A DNA stretch of 64,000 nucleotides from Pseudomonadota bacterium. GTDB taxonomy: Bacteria > Pseudomonadota > Alphaproteobacteria > Rhizobiales > Pleomorphomonadaceae. The position numbers and the translations under genes were made by a program. Below, in pieces: positions 33,789 to 43,970 of the stretch. Position 1 is the stretch's first letter; each line of letters begins with the position of its first letter. The notes below the pieces were generated by a model. The model was not told where the DNA came from. It made no database searches and worked only from the letters and a program-made list of their open reading frames with translations. The stretch lies in contig JAEZHI010000031.1 in NCBI GenBank assembly GCA_023436885.1, positions 1 through 64,000 on the forward strand, given 5' to 3'.

Positions 33789-35341
33789 AAGCCTTTGCCC
33801 GCCTTCTGGAGCGCCTGGCCTTCACCCCTGCCCGCAATGCCAAGCTCACCATTCTCTCGCACTATTTCCAGACGACGGCCGATCCCGATCGCGGCTATGC
33901 CCTGGCTGCACTAACCGGCACGCTGGACCTCAGGCAAGTCTCTCCATCGCTCCTGAAGCGGTTGGCATCAGAGCGCGTGGATGAGCAACTTTTCCGTTTA
34001 TCCTATGACTTTGTCGGTGATCTCGCCGAGACCATCGCCCTGATATGGCCAACTGAAACGCAAACCAGTACGGAGGTTTCTCTCTCGCAGGCGGTGATAT
34101 TGCTGCGCGAGACGGGCAAGCTGGACTTGCCGGGCGTGATCACGGATCTTCTTGACATGCTGATGCCTCCGGAGCGGCTGGCGCTCCTGAAACTCGCAAC
34201 CGGTAACATGCGGGTCGGAGTCTCAGTGCGGCTCGTCCACACCGCGCTGGCGATGGGTACCCCGCGCAACAGCGAAGAGATCGGCGAGATCTGGCACGGG
34301 CAGACTGCTCCTTTCCTATCGTTCTTCGCCTGGCTCGCTGGCGGCCCCTCCCCTGCCGTGGCAGTTGCACCGTTTCGGCCGGTGATGCTGGCGACGCCGA
34401 TCACACCGGAAGAGCTCGCGCCGCTTGATCCCGCCGACCATATTGCCGAGTGGAAATGGGATGGCATTCGCGTCCAGGCGGTTGCCGAGGGTGGCCTGCG
34501 CAAACTTTACACACGAGCGGGCGAGGAGATCAGCGCGGCTTTCCCCGACATCATTGAGGCCATGACCTTCGAAGGTGCGGTCGACGGCGAACTTCTGATC
34601 CGTCGCGGCGAAGAGGTCGCGTCCTTCGGCGACCTGCAAAAGCGGCTTGGCCGCAAATCAATCAGCCGAACCATGCTGCAAAGCCATCCGGCAGCGCTCA
34701 TGCTCTACGACATCCTGACCTGGCAGGGCGAAGATCTTCGGCCATTACCGCTTTCCTTGCGGCGCGCGTGCCTCGAAGCCGCACAGTTCGACAGCGTGCG
34801 GATAAGCCTGTCCCCGCTTCTCCCCTTCAAGAGCTGGGATGAGCTCGCCAAGATACGAGCCGAGCCTCACGCCCCGGTCATTGAGGGCGTGATGATCAAG
34901 CGGATTGACACGCCTTATATCGCCGGCCGTCCGCGAGGCCCATGGTTCAAGTGGAAACGCGATCCGATGGTGATCGACGCGGTACTGCTCTATGCGCAGT
35001 CCGGGCATGGGAAACGCTCCGGTTTCTACAGCGACTTCACCTTCGGGCTTTGGGAAGGGGAAGAACTGGTCCCGGTCGGCAAGGTCTATTTCGGTTTCAC
35101 CGACGAGGAACTGCGCGAGCTGGACCGCTTCGTGCGCAAGAACACCGTGCAGCGCTTTGGCCCGGTGCGCCAACTGGCGCCGAAGCTGGTCGTCGAAGTA
35201 GCCTTTGAAGGACTGAATATCTCACAGCGCCACCGCTCTGGCGTCGCGATGCGCTTTCCGCGCATCTCGCGCATCCGAACAGACAAGCCTGCAAACGAGG
35301 CTGACAAGCTCGATACGCTCAAGGCCATGCTGCGAGCTTAA
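33785..35341 (+). CDS. ATP-dependent DNA ligase (LigC/cisplatin-damage-response type)
   Basis: The 518-residue ligase has an N-terminal DNA-binding domain (about 1-190). The adenylation domain has the catalytic lysine in EWKWDGIRVQ (KxDG, about residue 221), downstream VDGELLIR (motif III), VIEGVMIKR (motif IV) and WFKWKRD (motif V). A C-terminal OB fold ends with FEGLNISQRHRSGVAMRFPRISRIR. It is translationally coupled to the exonuclease. NAD-dependent LigA normally does replication, so this is an accessory repair ligase. Confidence 0.93.
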   Translation: MKAFARLLERLAFTPARNAKLTILSHYFQTTADPDRGYALAALTGTLDLRQVSPSLLKRLASERVDEQLFRLSYDFVGDLAETIALIWPTETQTSTEVSLSQAVILLRETGKLDLPGVITDLLDMLMPPERLALLKLATGNMRVGVSVRLVHTALAMGTPRNSEEIGEIWHGQTAPFLSFFAWLAGGPSPAVAVAPFRPVMLATPITPEELAPLDPADHIAEWKWDGIRVQAVAEGGLRKLYTRAGEEISAAFPDIIEAMTFEGAVDGELLIRRGEEVASFGDLQKRLGRKSISRTMLQSHPAALMLYDILTWQGEDLRPLPLSLRRACLEAAQFDSVRISLSPLLPFKSWDELAKIRAEPHAPVIEGVMIKRIDTPYIAGRPRGPWFKWKRDPMVIDAVLLYAQSGHGKRSGFYSDFTFGLWEGEELVPVGKVYFGFTDEELRELDRFVRKNTVQRFGPVRQLAPKLVVEVAFEGLNISQRHRSGVAMRFPRISRIRTDKPANEADKLDTLKAMLRA

Positions 35342-35675
35342 GGCGGGGTCGGCAACCGGCTTATTTCTGTATCGAACCAGCCTTCGATATCGGATCAAGC
35401 ATGCTGGGTCGCGAGCAACAACATTCAGCTGAAAGCAATATGTTCCAAGCCTCCGGTCAGCTTGCCACCTAAGGTGCCTGGGGGATGCAGCGTGGATCCT
35501 AGGCGACAGATCGCTGGAAGAACTTTGCACAAACCTCGAAATTATTCCCATACGACAGCGATCAAGCTGGACGAATTCATACGGTCCATGAGATGTTCTG
35601 GAAAGCAATGCGAGCTGTCTGACGCGGCGCTCACAGGATTCTGGATCTTGAGCTTTATTGTCGGCGAGGCAGTTG
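35342..35675. other. Intergenic region before the cyclase gene
   Basis: I see no supportable gene, RNA or repeat in these 334 bases. A short plus-strand open frame at 35462-35719 has no family resemblance and overlaps the cyclase start. Base composition is lower in GC than the ligase gene. Confidence 0.5.
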
Positions 35676-37079
35676 ATGGCGAGTATTCTCGACAGTGCGA
35701 CATCGTGGCAGTCCGCTGATACGGACGTTGAGAAGGCAATAGAGCAGACGATCCGGTCGGCGCCCGATATCCGGCTGAATCGGATTAATCTCCTGCGGTT
35801 CGCAGCCGAGCATGAGCTCGACCTCGCCAAAACCATTTCAGGGTTTCTGCGCGCCACTCAGAAAGGTGTGTTTGAGCTTTCATGGAACGTCGTCTGCAAC
35901 AGTTGCGGCGGCGTCCTACACGCGGCAGGTTCGTTGACCAACATTGATTGCGGGAACTACACCTGTGCGCTCTGCGGCTCAGACTGCGAACCGAGGCTCG
36001 ACGAGACAGTTGAAGTGACGTTCACCGTCGATCCCAGAGTGAGAAAGATACAGGCCCACGAACCGAACACACTTCCGATTTGGCAATATGCTCGGCAATG
36101 CTTCTGGAGTTCAGGCAGCAATCTCCCCGACGACATCGAACCATTTGTCAGCGAGGCGGTCTTGGACGCATTCGAAGTCGGCCCCGGCGCTTCGGTCGAA
36201 CGCAGCATACGCCTTGACGCTGGAACTGCCGTTCTCTTCGATCTCGTCACGCACAGCACGCGATTTCTGCAAATGGATGGGTCGGCATCGGTGCAGCCTC
36301 AGCGGATCTCCATCACGATCGAGGACATCGTCCACCCGACGGAGCACATAAGGATTGCCCCAGGCGCCGTCGATCTTTCGATCGTCAATAGAACGCAGCA
36401 GCGCGTGTTGCCGATTTTGTGGGCCGTGGGACCTGCGCTTGAGCGCATCGTTTCCGGACGCCTCCCGGTCCTTACCGCCAGCCGGTTGATGTCCCACCAA
36501 TCGTTTCGTGACCTTTACGGCTCCGGCGTCCTCGACGTAAATCAGCGTTTCAAGATTACGAGCCTCAGTTTCCTTTTCATCGACCTCAAGGAATCTACGC
36601 AGCTTTATCAGGTCGAGGGTGATCTAGCGGCCTATGATTTCGTGCGCGCCTATTTCCTTCTCGTTCAGGAAGTTGTCTCCGACCAAGGAGGCGCTGTCGT
36701 CAAAACCATCGGCGACGCTGTAATGGCCACCTTTCCAACGCCGGTCCAATGCCTCGCTGCGGCTTTGGCGATGAAGGACGCGCTCAAGGGGTTGAACGCA
36801 AGACGTGGAGGTCGTGTGCAGTCTGTAAGGATAGGCCTTCACGCCGGTCCATGTCTCGCCGTCGTCATGAACGAACGCCAGGATTATTTCGGTCAGACAG
36901 TAAACATAGCTTCGCGGCTTCAGGGCATTTCGTCCGATCGAATACTGATGACACGGGCATTGGCGGACGACGGCGACGTTCGCGCCTACCTGCGTAGCAG
37001 ATCGCTTGAGATGGAAAGTTTCAAGGAAAAGCTGCGCGGCATTGAGGACGAGTTCGAGGTGTTCGCCGTGCGAGCTTGA
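35676..37079 (+). CDS. Class III adenylate cyclase with N-terminal zinc-ribbon
   Basis: The ATG at 35676 follows GCGAGG. The 467-residue protein has no membrane segment. Around residues 72-105 a four-cysteine pattern (CNSCGG ... CALCGS) suggests a zinc ribbon. The middle third resembles the DUF5939-type regions of bacterial soluble cyclases. The C-terminal catalytic domain (about 290-465) has metal Asp in FLFIDLKEST. VVKTIGDAVM supplies the adenine-recognising Lys and second metal Asp, and DYFGQTVNIASRLQG contains the Asp, Asn and Arg needed for catalysis. All key residues are present, so it should make cAMP. It stands alone with slightly lower GC than its neighbours. Confidence 0.87.
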   Translation: MASILDSATSWQSADTDVEKAIEQTIRSAPDIRLNRINLLRFAAEHELDLAKTISGFLRATQKGVFELSWNVVCNSCGGVLHAAGSLTNIDCGNYTCALCGSDCEPRLDETVEVTFTVDPRVRKIQAHEPNTLPIWQYARQCFWSSGSNLPDDIEPFVSEAVLDAFEVGPGASVERSIRLDAGTAVLFDLVTHSTRFLQMDGSASVQPQRISITIEDIVHPTEHIRIAPGAVDLSIVNRTQQRVLPILWAVGPALERIVSGRLPVLTASRLMSHQSFRDLYGSGVLDVNQRFKITSLSFLFIDLKESTQLYQVEGDLAAYDFVRAYFLLVQEVVSDQGGAVVKTIGDAVMATFPTPVQCLAAALAMKDALKGLNARRGGRVQSVRIGLHAGPCLAVVMNERQDYFGQTVNIASRLQGISSDRILMTRALADDGDVRAYLRSRSLEMESFKEKLRGIEDEFEVFAVRA

Positions 37080-37198
37080 TCCTATATGAGATTTATTGAC
37101 GGTAGCCGCGTTTCACAGAAGAGGGCGCCGAAGGAAGGTAGGACATTATTTGAACCCGCGATGCTAAGCGAGATAGCTCGGCTGGGCGCAATGTATCA

Positions 37199-37236
37199 AA
37201 ACAAAACCCCAGCAACTCGCTGAGTCACTGGGGTTT
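37199..37236 (-). terminator. Terminator of initiator tRNA gene
   Basis: AAACCCCAG (37204-37212) and CTGGGGTTT (37228-37236) pair, with an inner ACTC/GAGT stem. On the minus strand the stem is followed by TGTTTTGAT. It lies just past the tRNA 3' end. Confidence 0.8.
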
Positions 37237-37239
37237 ATT

Positions 37240-37316
<77 letters not shown>

Positions 37317-37345
37317 TCAAGCGCCGTGTTTGCGGCGACGGGCGG

Positions 37346-37374
37346 TATATAGCGACTTGCCGGAGAAAGGGAAA
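37346..37374 (-). promoter_or_regulatory. Candidate promoter of the initiator tRNA
   Basis: On the minus strand a -10-like TATATA (37351-37346) is preceded by TTTCCC (37374-37369) with a 17-base spacer. It ends about 30 bases before the mature tRNA 5' end. The -35 match is weak. The rest of the gap to 37611 shows only a T-run at about 37388-37395 and no gene. Confidence 0.4.
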
Positions 37375-37611
37375 CCCCTTGCCGGCTTTTTTTTGGACTT
37401 TTGTGTCAACCGCCGCCCATTTCCCCGAAAAAGCCTTGGGAAATAGGCATTTATCCGTTCTCGTTTTCCGTGAATAGCGAGAGCTCCTCGCCAAAGATCT
37501 TAGCTTCGCTCGCTCGCAACAAACGCCGGACAATCTCAATCACCATGTCAGGCGGTTTCCGGCGCCTCCCATAGGAGAGAATAAAGCACTGCTCTCAGAC
37601 ACTCTGGAAAT

Positions 37612-39123
37612 TCAATCATCGACCGGTTCTGGGCAGCCTTTGGCGAGTACCTCCCGCAAAGACGCGACGATTTCGTCGGCAATCGATCCGATACCGGCGA
37701 TTCGACCTGCTTCGCCATGCATCCATGCCCCCAGTGCAGCGGCTTCGAACGCGGGGCACCCGGTTGCCATCAGGCCACCGATAATGCCAGCCAGAACGTC
37801 GCCAGAGCCGGCGGTCGCAAGGGCAGCCGTTGCATTCTCGTTGATCACGGCGCGTCCATCGGGGTGGGCGATGACCGTGTCGGCGCCCTTGAGCAGAACG
37901 ATCGCGCCGGATCGCTCCGCGGACGACCGCGCGCGGTCGAGCTTGGAGCCCTCGATGTCGGGGAAAAGGCGGGCAAACTCGCCATCGTGAGGCGTGAGCA
38001 CGACACCAGCGGTGCGCGCCTTGATCAGGGAGAAGGCTTCATCCTGATGACGCGAAGCCTGCGTGATGGCATCTGCATCGAGCACCAAGGCGATATTTCC
38101 CTGAAGTGCAGCGCGAATGGCCGACCAAACTTCATCGCCAAGTCCCAGCCCCGGACCAAGAACGGCCGAGCGCAACCTCGGTTCGGCGAGGAGTGTTGCG
38201 AGGGCCGCCATGTCGGGCGCTGGCTTGACGACAAACGCCGCACGCCAAGCCGCTACGGTGGCCGCCGCGTCAGGTGGAGTTGCCACGGTCACGATGCCAG
38301 CGCCGGTGCGAAGCGCCGCTTCGGCAGCGAGGCGGGCAGCGCCACACGAATAAAGCGGTCCCGACGCCACCAGAGCCGCGCCGCGGCTGTATTTGTGACT
38401 GTTGGCGGAAGCCACGGGCCAGACCTCGGCCCACAATGACGGTCCGTTCGCAACTGTCCTCGGAGCGATCGTTTCGAGCACCTCGGCCCCGATGCCGATC
38501 TGTGCAAGGCGTAACCGACCGCAGTGCGTCCGCCCGGGCAAGAGCAGGTGCCCCGGCTTGCGTCGAAAGAACGTCACCGTCTCGTCGGCGACGACTGCCG
38601 CGCCTCGCATCTCGCCTGTACGTCCATCGATGCCGCTCGGGAGATCGACCGCGTAAACGCGTGCGCCCTCAATCCGGGCCGCATTGACGGCAGCAATGAG
38701 CTCTGCGTCGTGGCCTGAGACGTCGCGGCTGAGGCCGGCGCCATAGAGTGCGTCGACGATTACCGTGGCTCCGGCAAACAAGCCGCTCTCCGCCGGAAGC
38801 GTCTCGCCCCGCCAAGCTCTCTCGGCATTGGCGGCATCGCCCTTGAGATCGCGGGCAGTCATTCCTTCGGGCAAGGCGAGAGCTACGCGAACAATGAAGC
38901 CTCGCTGCTTCAGGACCCTAGCGATGACGAAACCGTCACCGCCATTATTGCCCATGCCGCATAGGACCACAGCGCGCGTGCCCTGGCTATAGCGGGCGCA
39001 GATGACGTCCGCGACGGCATAGCCGGCACTCTCCATAAGCCGCTCGCCCGATACGCCGCCTTCGATCGTCAAAGCGTCGGCGCGCCCCATCTCAGCTGGG
39101 GTCAGCAGCAGTTCGCCACGCAT
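37612..39123 (-). CDS. nnr: Bifunctional NAD(P)H-hydrate epimerase / ADP-dependent NAD(P)H-hydrate dehydratase
   Basis: This enzyme repairs damaged hydrated NADH and NADPH. The ATG at 39123, preceded by GGGAGA, gives 503 residues. The frame to 39240 is open but unlike the family. The N-terminal YjeF epimerase domain (about 1-210) has LCGMGNNGGDGFVIARVL, VDALYGAGL and DLPSGIDG. The C-terminal ribokinase-like dehydratase (about 225-495) has LGPGLG, VLTPHDGEF, LLKGADTVIA and NATAALATAGSGDVLAGII. It is monocistronic here. Confidence 0.95.
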   Translation of the reverse strand: MRGELLLTPAEMGRADALTIEGGVSGERLMESAGYAVADVICARYSQGTRAVVLCGMGNNGGDGFVIARVLKQRGFIVRVALALPEGMTARDLKGDAANAERAWRGETLPAESGLFAGATVIVDALYGAGLSRDVSGHDAELIAAVNAARIEGARVYAVDLPSGIDGRTGEMRGAAVVADETVTFFRRKPGHLLLPGRTHCGRLRLAQIGIGAEVLETIAPRTVANGPSLWAEVWPVASANSHKYSRGAALVASGPLYSCGAARLAAEAALRTGAGIVTVATPPDAAATVAAWRAAFVVKPAPDMAALATLLAEPRLRSAVLGPGLGLGDEVWSAIRAALQGNIALVLDADAITQASRHQDEAFSLIKARTAGVVLTPHDGEFARLFPDIEGSKLDRARSSAERSGAIVLLKGADTVIAHPDGRAVINENATAALATAGSGDVLAGIIGGLMATGCPAFEAAALGAWMHGEAGRIAGIGSIADEIVASLREVLAKGCPEPVDD

Positions 39124-39325
39124 CGGCTTTTCTCTCCCGATCTTTGGAGCCGCCCTCTTTCGGCGGCGTATGTCACTTGGTCTACACCCTTGAAGGGAAA
39201 GCAACAAATTCCCTAACGAAAAGGTAGGACGGCGTGCCAACTCGACTCTGAAATCCCTGAAGATTTGTCTAACGACACGACGCTTTGCCTAATCAGAGTC
39301 CATTTGCATAAGTTTTAGGCCGTGT

Positions 39326-39344
39326 TGTTGGGCATTTCCCAACA
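39326..39344. promoter_or_regulatory. Inverted repeat upstream of the glnB promoter
   Basis: TGTTGGG (39326-39332) and CCCAACA (39338-39344) form a perfect seven-base dyad with a five-base spacer, centred about 75 bases upstream of the sigma-54-like element. The position suits an enhancer or activator site, although the sequence is not the usual NtrC motif. Confidence 0.45.
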
Positions 39345-39364
39345 TCTTTCACGTTGCGGGCTGA

Positions 39365-39841
<477 letters not shown>

Positions 39842-39962
39842 TGCCATGCCGCCGGAAGGCGGATCACAGGCAAGGACAATCCAGAAATTGGGGAACTGAG
39901 ATCGGCCAATTTGCGGCCATCGAGCTCCCCGGCAAGACCAGAAAACCCGAAAGGAAGGGCAA

Positions 39963-41372
39963 ATGACCACTGGTGCTGACGTTCTGAAAATGATCAAGGA
40001 CAACGACGTCAAGTACGTTGACCTGCGCTTTACCGACCCGCGCGGCAAGTGGCAGCACGTGACGTTCGACATCGGCCTCGTCGACGAGGACATGTTCGAG
40101 AACGGCACCGCCTTCGACGGCTCGTCGATCGCCGGCTGGAAGGCGATCAACGAATCCGACATGACGCTGATCCTCGATCCGGAAACGGCCTTCATCGACC
40201 CGTTCTTCGCTCAGACCACCCTGGTCATCGTTTGCGATATCGTCGACCCGGTCTCCGGCCAGTCCTACAGCCGCGACCCGCGCTCGATCGCCAAGAAGGC
40301 CGAGGCCTACGTTGCCTCGCTCGGTATCGGCGACACCGTCTTCTTCGGCCCGGAAGCCGAATTCTTCGTGTTCGACGACGTCCGCTTCTCGGCGACGCCT
40401 TACAACACGGGCTTCAAGCTCGACATGGTCGAACTGCCGACCAACGGCGATACCGAATATGAGTCTGGCAACCTCGGCCACCGTGTCCGCACCAAGGGCG
40501 GCTATTTCCCGGTTCCGCCGATCGACAGCCTGCAGGACATGCGCTCCGAGATGCTGTCGGCCATGGCCGAGATGGGCGTCGTCGTCGAGAAGCATCACCA
40601 CGAAGTCGCTTCTGCCCAGCATGAGCTTGGCATGAAGTTCTCGACCCTGACCCGCATGGCCGACCACCTGCAGATCTACAAGTACGCGATCCATCAGGTT
40701 GCCCATGCCTACGGCAAGACGGCCACGTTCATGCCGAAGCCGGTGTTCGGCGACAACGGCTCGGGCATGCACGTCCACCAGTCCATCTGGAAGGACGGCA
40801 AGCCGGTGTTCGCTGGCAATCAGTATAACGACCTCAGCGAGACCTGCCTGTACTACATCGGCGGTATCCTGAAGCACGCCAAGGCGATCAACGCCTTCTC
40901 GAACCCGTCGACCAACAGCTACAAGCGTCTGGTGCCGGGCTATGAGGCTCCGGTCCTGCTCGCCTACTCGGCTCGTAACCGTTCGGCTTCCTGCCGTATC
41001 CCCTACACGACGAACCCGAAGGCCAAGCGCGTCGAGACCCGCTTCCCGGATCCGGCCGCCAACCCCTACCTCTGCTTCGTCGCGCTGCTCATGGCCGGCC
41101 TCGATGGTATCAAGAACAAGATCCATCCGGGCGAAGCCATGGACAAGAACCTCTACGACCTGCCGCCGGAAGAGCTCAAGTCCATCCCGACCGTCTGCGG
41201 CTCGCTGCGCGAAGCCCTGGCCTCGCTCGATGCCGACCGCGACTTCCTAAAGGCCGGTGGCGTGATGGATGATGACTTCATCGACAGCTGGATCGAGCTG
41301 AAGATGGAAGAAAACATGCGCTACGAGATGACGCCGCACCCGATCGAGTTCGACATGTACTACTCGGTCTGA
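39963..41372 (+). CDS. glnA: Glutamine synthetase type I
   Basis: This ATP-dependent enzyme makes glutamine from glutamate and ammonia in a dodecamer. The 469 residues include [17 protein letters not shown] near the N-terminus, [12 protein letters not shown], the ATP/metal segment [18 protein letters not shown], and [10 protein letters not shown]. The adenylylation tyrosine is in [10 protein letters not shown] near residue 398. A GAAAGGAAGGG ribosome site precedes the ATG. Control is expected from the sigma-54 promoter before glnB and from adenylylation. Confidence 0.97.
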   Translation: MTTGADVLKMIKDNDVKYVDLRFTDPRGKWQHVTFDIGLVDEDMFENGTAFDGSSIAGWKAINESDMTLILDPETAFIDPFFAQTTLVIVCDIVDPVSGQSYSRDPRSIAKKAEAYVASLGIGDTVFFGPEAEFFVFDDVRFSATPYNTGFKLDMVELPTNGDTEYESGNLGHRVRTKGGYFPVPPIDSLQDMRSEMLSAMAEMGVVVEKHHHEVASAQHELGMKFSTLTRMADHLQIYKYAIHQVAHAYGKTATFMPKPVFGDNGSGMHVHQSIWKDGKPVFAGNQYNDLSETCLYYIGGILKHAKAINAFSNPSTNSYKRLVPGYEAPVLLAYSARNRSASCRIPYTTNPKAKRVETRFPDPAANPYLCFVALLMAGLDGIKNKIHPGEAMDKNLYDLPPEELKSIPTVCGSLREALASLDADRDFLKAGGVMDDDFIDSWIELKMEENMRYEMTPHPIEFDMYYSV

Positions 41373-41420
41373 GGTGCATCCTCAGCTAGACCGGGCACCC
41401 CTCGGGTGCTCGGTTACCAC

Positions 41421-41454
41421 AAGCCGCTCCGCCGAAAGGCAGGGCGGCTTTTTT
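41421..41454 (+). terminator. Terminator of glnA
   Basis: AAGCCGC...CCGCC and GGC...GCGGCTT (41421-41450) form a GC stem with a GAAA loop followed by TTTTTT. A second GGGCACCC/GGGTGCTC hairpin lies at about 41395-41411. Confidence 0.85.
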
Positions 41455-41545
41455 CGTTGCAGCATGGGGATAGACAAGCTTCCGGCGCTTCCAGCACCGT
41501 CCTCATGCGCTTATGATCCCTGGACTTTTAAGGAGGAGACAGCAC

Positions 41546-42373
41546 ATGCCCGGCAAGCCTGCCATCGGCCCATCGACAAAACTTTGCATGTCGCTGGCCG
41601 GACGTCCGGGACGGTTCGGTTCGCGCTTCCACAATCGGCTCTATGAACTCACCGGCATCGACTACATCTACAAAGCCTTTACAACCAAGGATTTAGCTGC
41701 AGCGATCGGCGGCGTCCGTGCATTGGGAATACGGGGCTGCGCCATTTCGATGCCTTTCAAGGAGGCAGTCATTCCGCTTCTCGACCACATCGAGGGATCG
41801 GCGGCGGCCATCGACAGCGTGAACACCATCGTCAACGACGACGGCTGGCTGACCGGCTACAACACCGACTATAGCGCCGTGCTCGATCTTCTTGATGATG
41901 CGGAGATTGCGCCATCGACGCCGTTCCTGCTGGCCGGTTCCGGCGGCATGGCCAAGGCAGTGGTCGCAGCGCTGCGAAACCGAGGGCACCAATCAGGGGT
42001 CATCATCGCGCGTAACATGATGACAGGACAGGCCCTCGCGGACCTCTATGGCTTCGATTGGGAGGCTTCTGCCGAGGGCCTTACGGCCCCACTCATCATC
42101 AACGCCACACCGGTGGGCATGGCCGGGGGCGCGGAGGCAGAAGCTTTGGCGTTCCCGCCCCAGGCAATCGAAGCCGCTGAGACAGTGTTTGATGTTGTGG
42201 CGCTGCCGATCGAGACACCGCTGATGCGGGCCGCTGAGAAAGCTGGCCGCAAGCGCATCTCCGGAGCCGATGTCGCCGTGCTGCAAGCCCTTGAGCAATT
42301 CGTGCTCTATACGGGCGTTCATCCCAGCGAGGAACAGGTGAGGGACGCTGCCATATATGCCGGCAGCGCCTGA
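41546..42373 (+). CDS. Shikimate-dehydrogenase-like oxidoreductase (AroE superfamily, SdhL-like)
   Basis: The ATG at 41546 follows AAGGAGGAG. The 275 residues have an N-terminal substrate domain and a C-terminal Rossmann domain (GSGGMAKAVVAALRNRG at about 132-148). The catalytic lysine is in ISMPFKEAVIP and the Asp in NTDYSAV, the Lys-Asp pair of AroE. However, the shikimate-binding S-x-S and NxTxPxK parts are replaced by SLAGRPGRFGSRFHN and SMPFK. This pattern resembles the SdhL (HI0607-like) branch, whose natural substrate is unclear. A biosynthetic AroE is expected elsewhere. Confidence 0.82.
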   Translation: MPGKPAIGPSTKLCMSLAGRPGRFGSRFHNRLYELTGIDYIYKAFTTKDLAAAIGGVRALGIRGCAISMPFKEAVIPLLDHIEGSAAAIDSVNTIVNDDGWLTGYNTDYSAVLDLLDDAEIAPSTPFLLAGSGGMAKAVVAALRNRGHQSGVIIARNMMTGQALADLYGFDWEASAEGLTAPLIINATPVGMAGGAEAEALAFPPQAIEAAETVFDVVALPIETPLMRAAEKAGRKRISGADVAVLQALEQFVLYTGVHPSEEQVRDAAIYAGSA

Positions 42374-42448
42374 GCCATCAGCTCACAGGCGCACCTTAGA
42401 CGGGCATCCCGCGCTCCAGCTGCGACATCTGCAGGCAAGACTCAGGCG

Positions 42449-43696
42449 TCAGCCGTAGCGGCGCGCGGCCTCCACGGCGAGCCCTGTTCCAACCGAACCG
42501 AACACATTGCCGGTCACGACGCGTGCCTCTGGAACGGACGCCAGAATGGCAGTGCGCACATGCTGGAGCCGCGTCGAGCCGCCGGTCAGGAACACGGCGT
42601 CGATATCGCCCGCCGCAACACCGGCTGCCGCAAGACAGGCGTCAACGCGCGCACCGACCCGGCTCGCAAGATCGCCAGTGTGGCTGATCAGATCCTGATG
42701 ATCGACATGGATCGAGAGATTTCGCTCCAGCCATGCGAAGGGAACGGTCACCTCACCCTGCTCGGCGACCGAAATCTTCGCCGCCTCGACCTCGATGGCC
42801 AGAGTGTGGCCACGCTCGTCATCGACCACCTGCATGAGCCGCTGGATGAGATGCGGCTCAGCCGCCCGCTTTTCCAGATCAACGAGTTCGCGATGAATGC
42901 GCGGCTCGTAGAGGCGGTTGATCGCCGACCATGTCGCAAGGTCATGGTAGTAGACCGAGGGAACATCGATCTCGCCCCGAGCGAGCTTCGACCTGAAGCC
43001 CAGAAGTGGCATCACGGTGCCGAGGCTCAGATGACGGTCAAAGTCGGTTCCACCGATGCGGACGCCGTCGTTGGCGAGCACGTCGGAGGCACGCTCCGCC
43101 TTCTTGGCACGCTCCGGTCCAAGGCGAACGATCGAAAAGTCGGAGGTGCCACCGCCAATGTCGGCGATCAGCGCCAACTCTTCCTGGGAGAGTTGCTGCT
43201 CGTAGTCCAGGCTGGCGGCGATCGGCTCATACTGGAATGAGACTTCCTTGAAACCGAGTTCCTCGGCGATGGCGTGCAACGTCGCCTCCGCGAGACGATC
43301 CGCCTCGGGGTTGCCATCAACGAAATGCACCGGCCGCCCATGGACGAGGTGGGTGAGTGGCGCACCGGCAGCTGCCTCGCCGCGCCGCTTCACCTCGGAA
43401 AGGTATCGCTTCAGCACGTCGCGAAACTTGACGCGGCTTTTGCCGACCAGCGTCGTTTCTTCCATCAGCGCGGAGCCGAGGACGGATTTCAGCGCCCGCA
43501 TCAGACGGCCATGCTCGCCGCCAACGTAAGCGGCGATCGCTGCGCGACCTACGGAGATGGAGCCATCTTGATGGTAGAAGGTGGCGCTCGGCAGCGTATC
43601 CTCGTCGCCTTCAAGGCGCACCATGTCTGCACGGCCATCCTTGACGACGCCGAGCGTGGTATTGGACGTGCCGAAATCGAGGCCTGCCGCCGTCAT
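42449..43696 (-). CDS. Hsp70-family protein (YegD-like)
   Basis: The 415-residue protein has only the actin-like ATPase domain of Hsp70. It has phosphate loop 1 GLDFGTSNTTLGVV, connect motif FQYEPIAASLDYE, phosphate loop 2 ADIGGGTSDFSIVRLG and the adenosine motif LTGGSTRLQHVR. The substrate-binding domain and lid of DnaK are missing, as in YegD. The chaperone role and clients are unknown. It is monocistronic on the minus strand. Confidence 0.9.
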   Translation of the reverse strand: MTAAGLDFGTSNTTLGVVKDGRADMVRLEGDEDTLPSATFYHQDGSISVGRAAIAAYVGGEHGRLMRALKSVLGSALMEETTLVGKSRVKFRDVLKRYLSEVKRRGEAAAGAPLTHLVHGRPVHFVDGNPEADRLAEATLHAIAEELGFKEVSFQYEPIAASLDYEQQLSQEELALIADIGGGTSDFSIVRLGPERAKKAERASDVLANDGVRIGGTDFDRHLSLGTVMPLLGFRSKLARGEIDVPSVYYHDLATWSAINRLYEPRIHRELVDLEKRAAEPHLIQRLMQVVDDERGHTLAIEVEAAKISVAEQGEVTVPFAWLERNLSIHVDHQDLISHTGDLASRVGARVDACLAAAGVAAGDIDAVFLTGGSTRLQHVRTAILASVPEARVVTGNVFGSVGTGLAVEAARRYG

Positions 43697-43763
43697 GACC
43701 GCTCTCCGAATAAGTGGGGGCGGTTTCCGTAACGCTTCGCAGCGACGATTGCCAGCGGCAAAA

Positions 43764-43970
43764 TCAGGCGAGCAGGAAGACCAACGCGGTCAGCGAGAGA
43801 AGTACCAGTATGGCAGGCAGGGCAAAGACGCCGTCGGTCAGCGGCGGTTCAGCCGCAACTTCCTGCAAATGACGCCGCATGCCGCCAAGTCGATGGCCGG
43901 CTACGTAGGCATGAGTGTGGACGGCCCCGAGTTCTCGGAGCACGGCATCTTGATACTGGTTTCGACGCAT
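43764..43970 (-). CDS. Small putative single-pass membrane protein
   Basis: The 68-residue open frame encodes a basic, histidine-containing N-terminal part and a clear C-terminal hydrophobic segment (FALPAILVLLSLTALVFLLA), the shape of a tail-anchored protein. A GGTGG sequence precedes the ATG. I do not recognise a family. It lies in the 498-base gap between yegD and parE, where no other gene is supported; the parE promoter must lie in 43971-44194. Confidence 0.4.
   Translation of the reverse strand: MRRNQYQDAVLRELGAVHTHAYVAGHRLGGMRRHLQEVAAEPPLTDGVFALPAILVLLSLTALVFLLA

Noticed and set aside
35462..35719. 85-residue plus-strand frame before the cyclase
   Set aside because: No ribosome site or family likeness, and it overlaps the supported cyclase start.
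39864..41126. 420-residue minus-strand frame across glnA
   Set aside because: Antisense shadow of a highly conserved gene; composition (Val, Gly, Asp, Arg) is typical of high-GC opposite frames.
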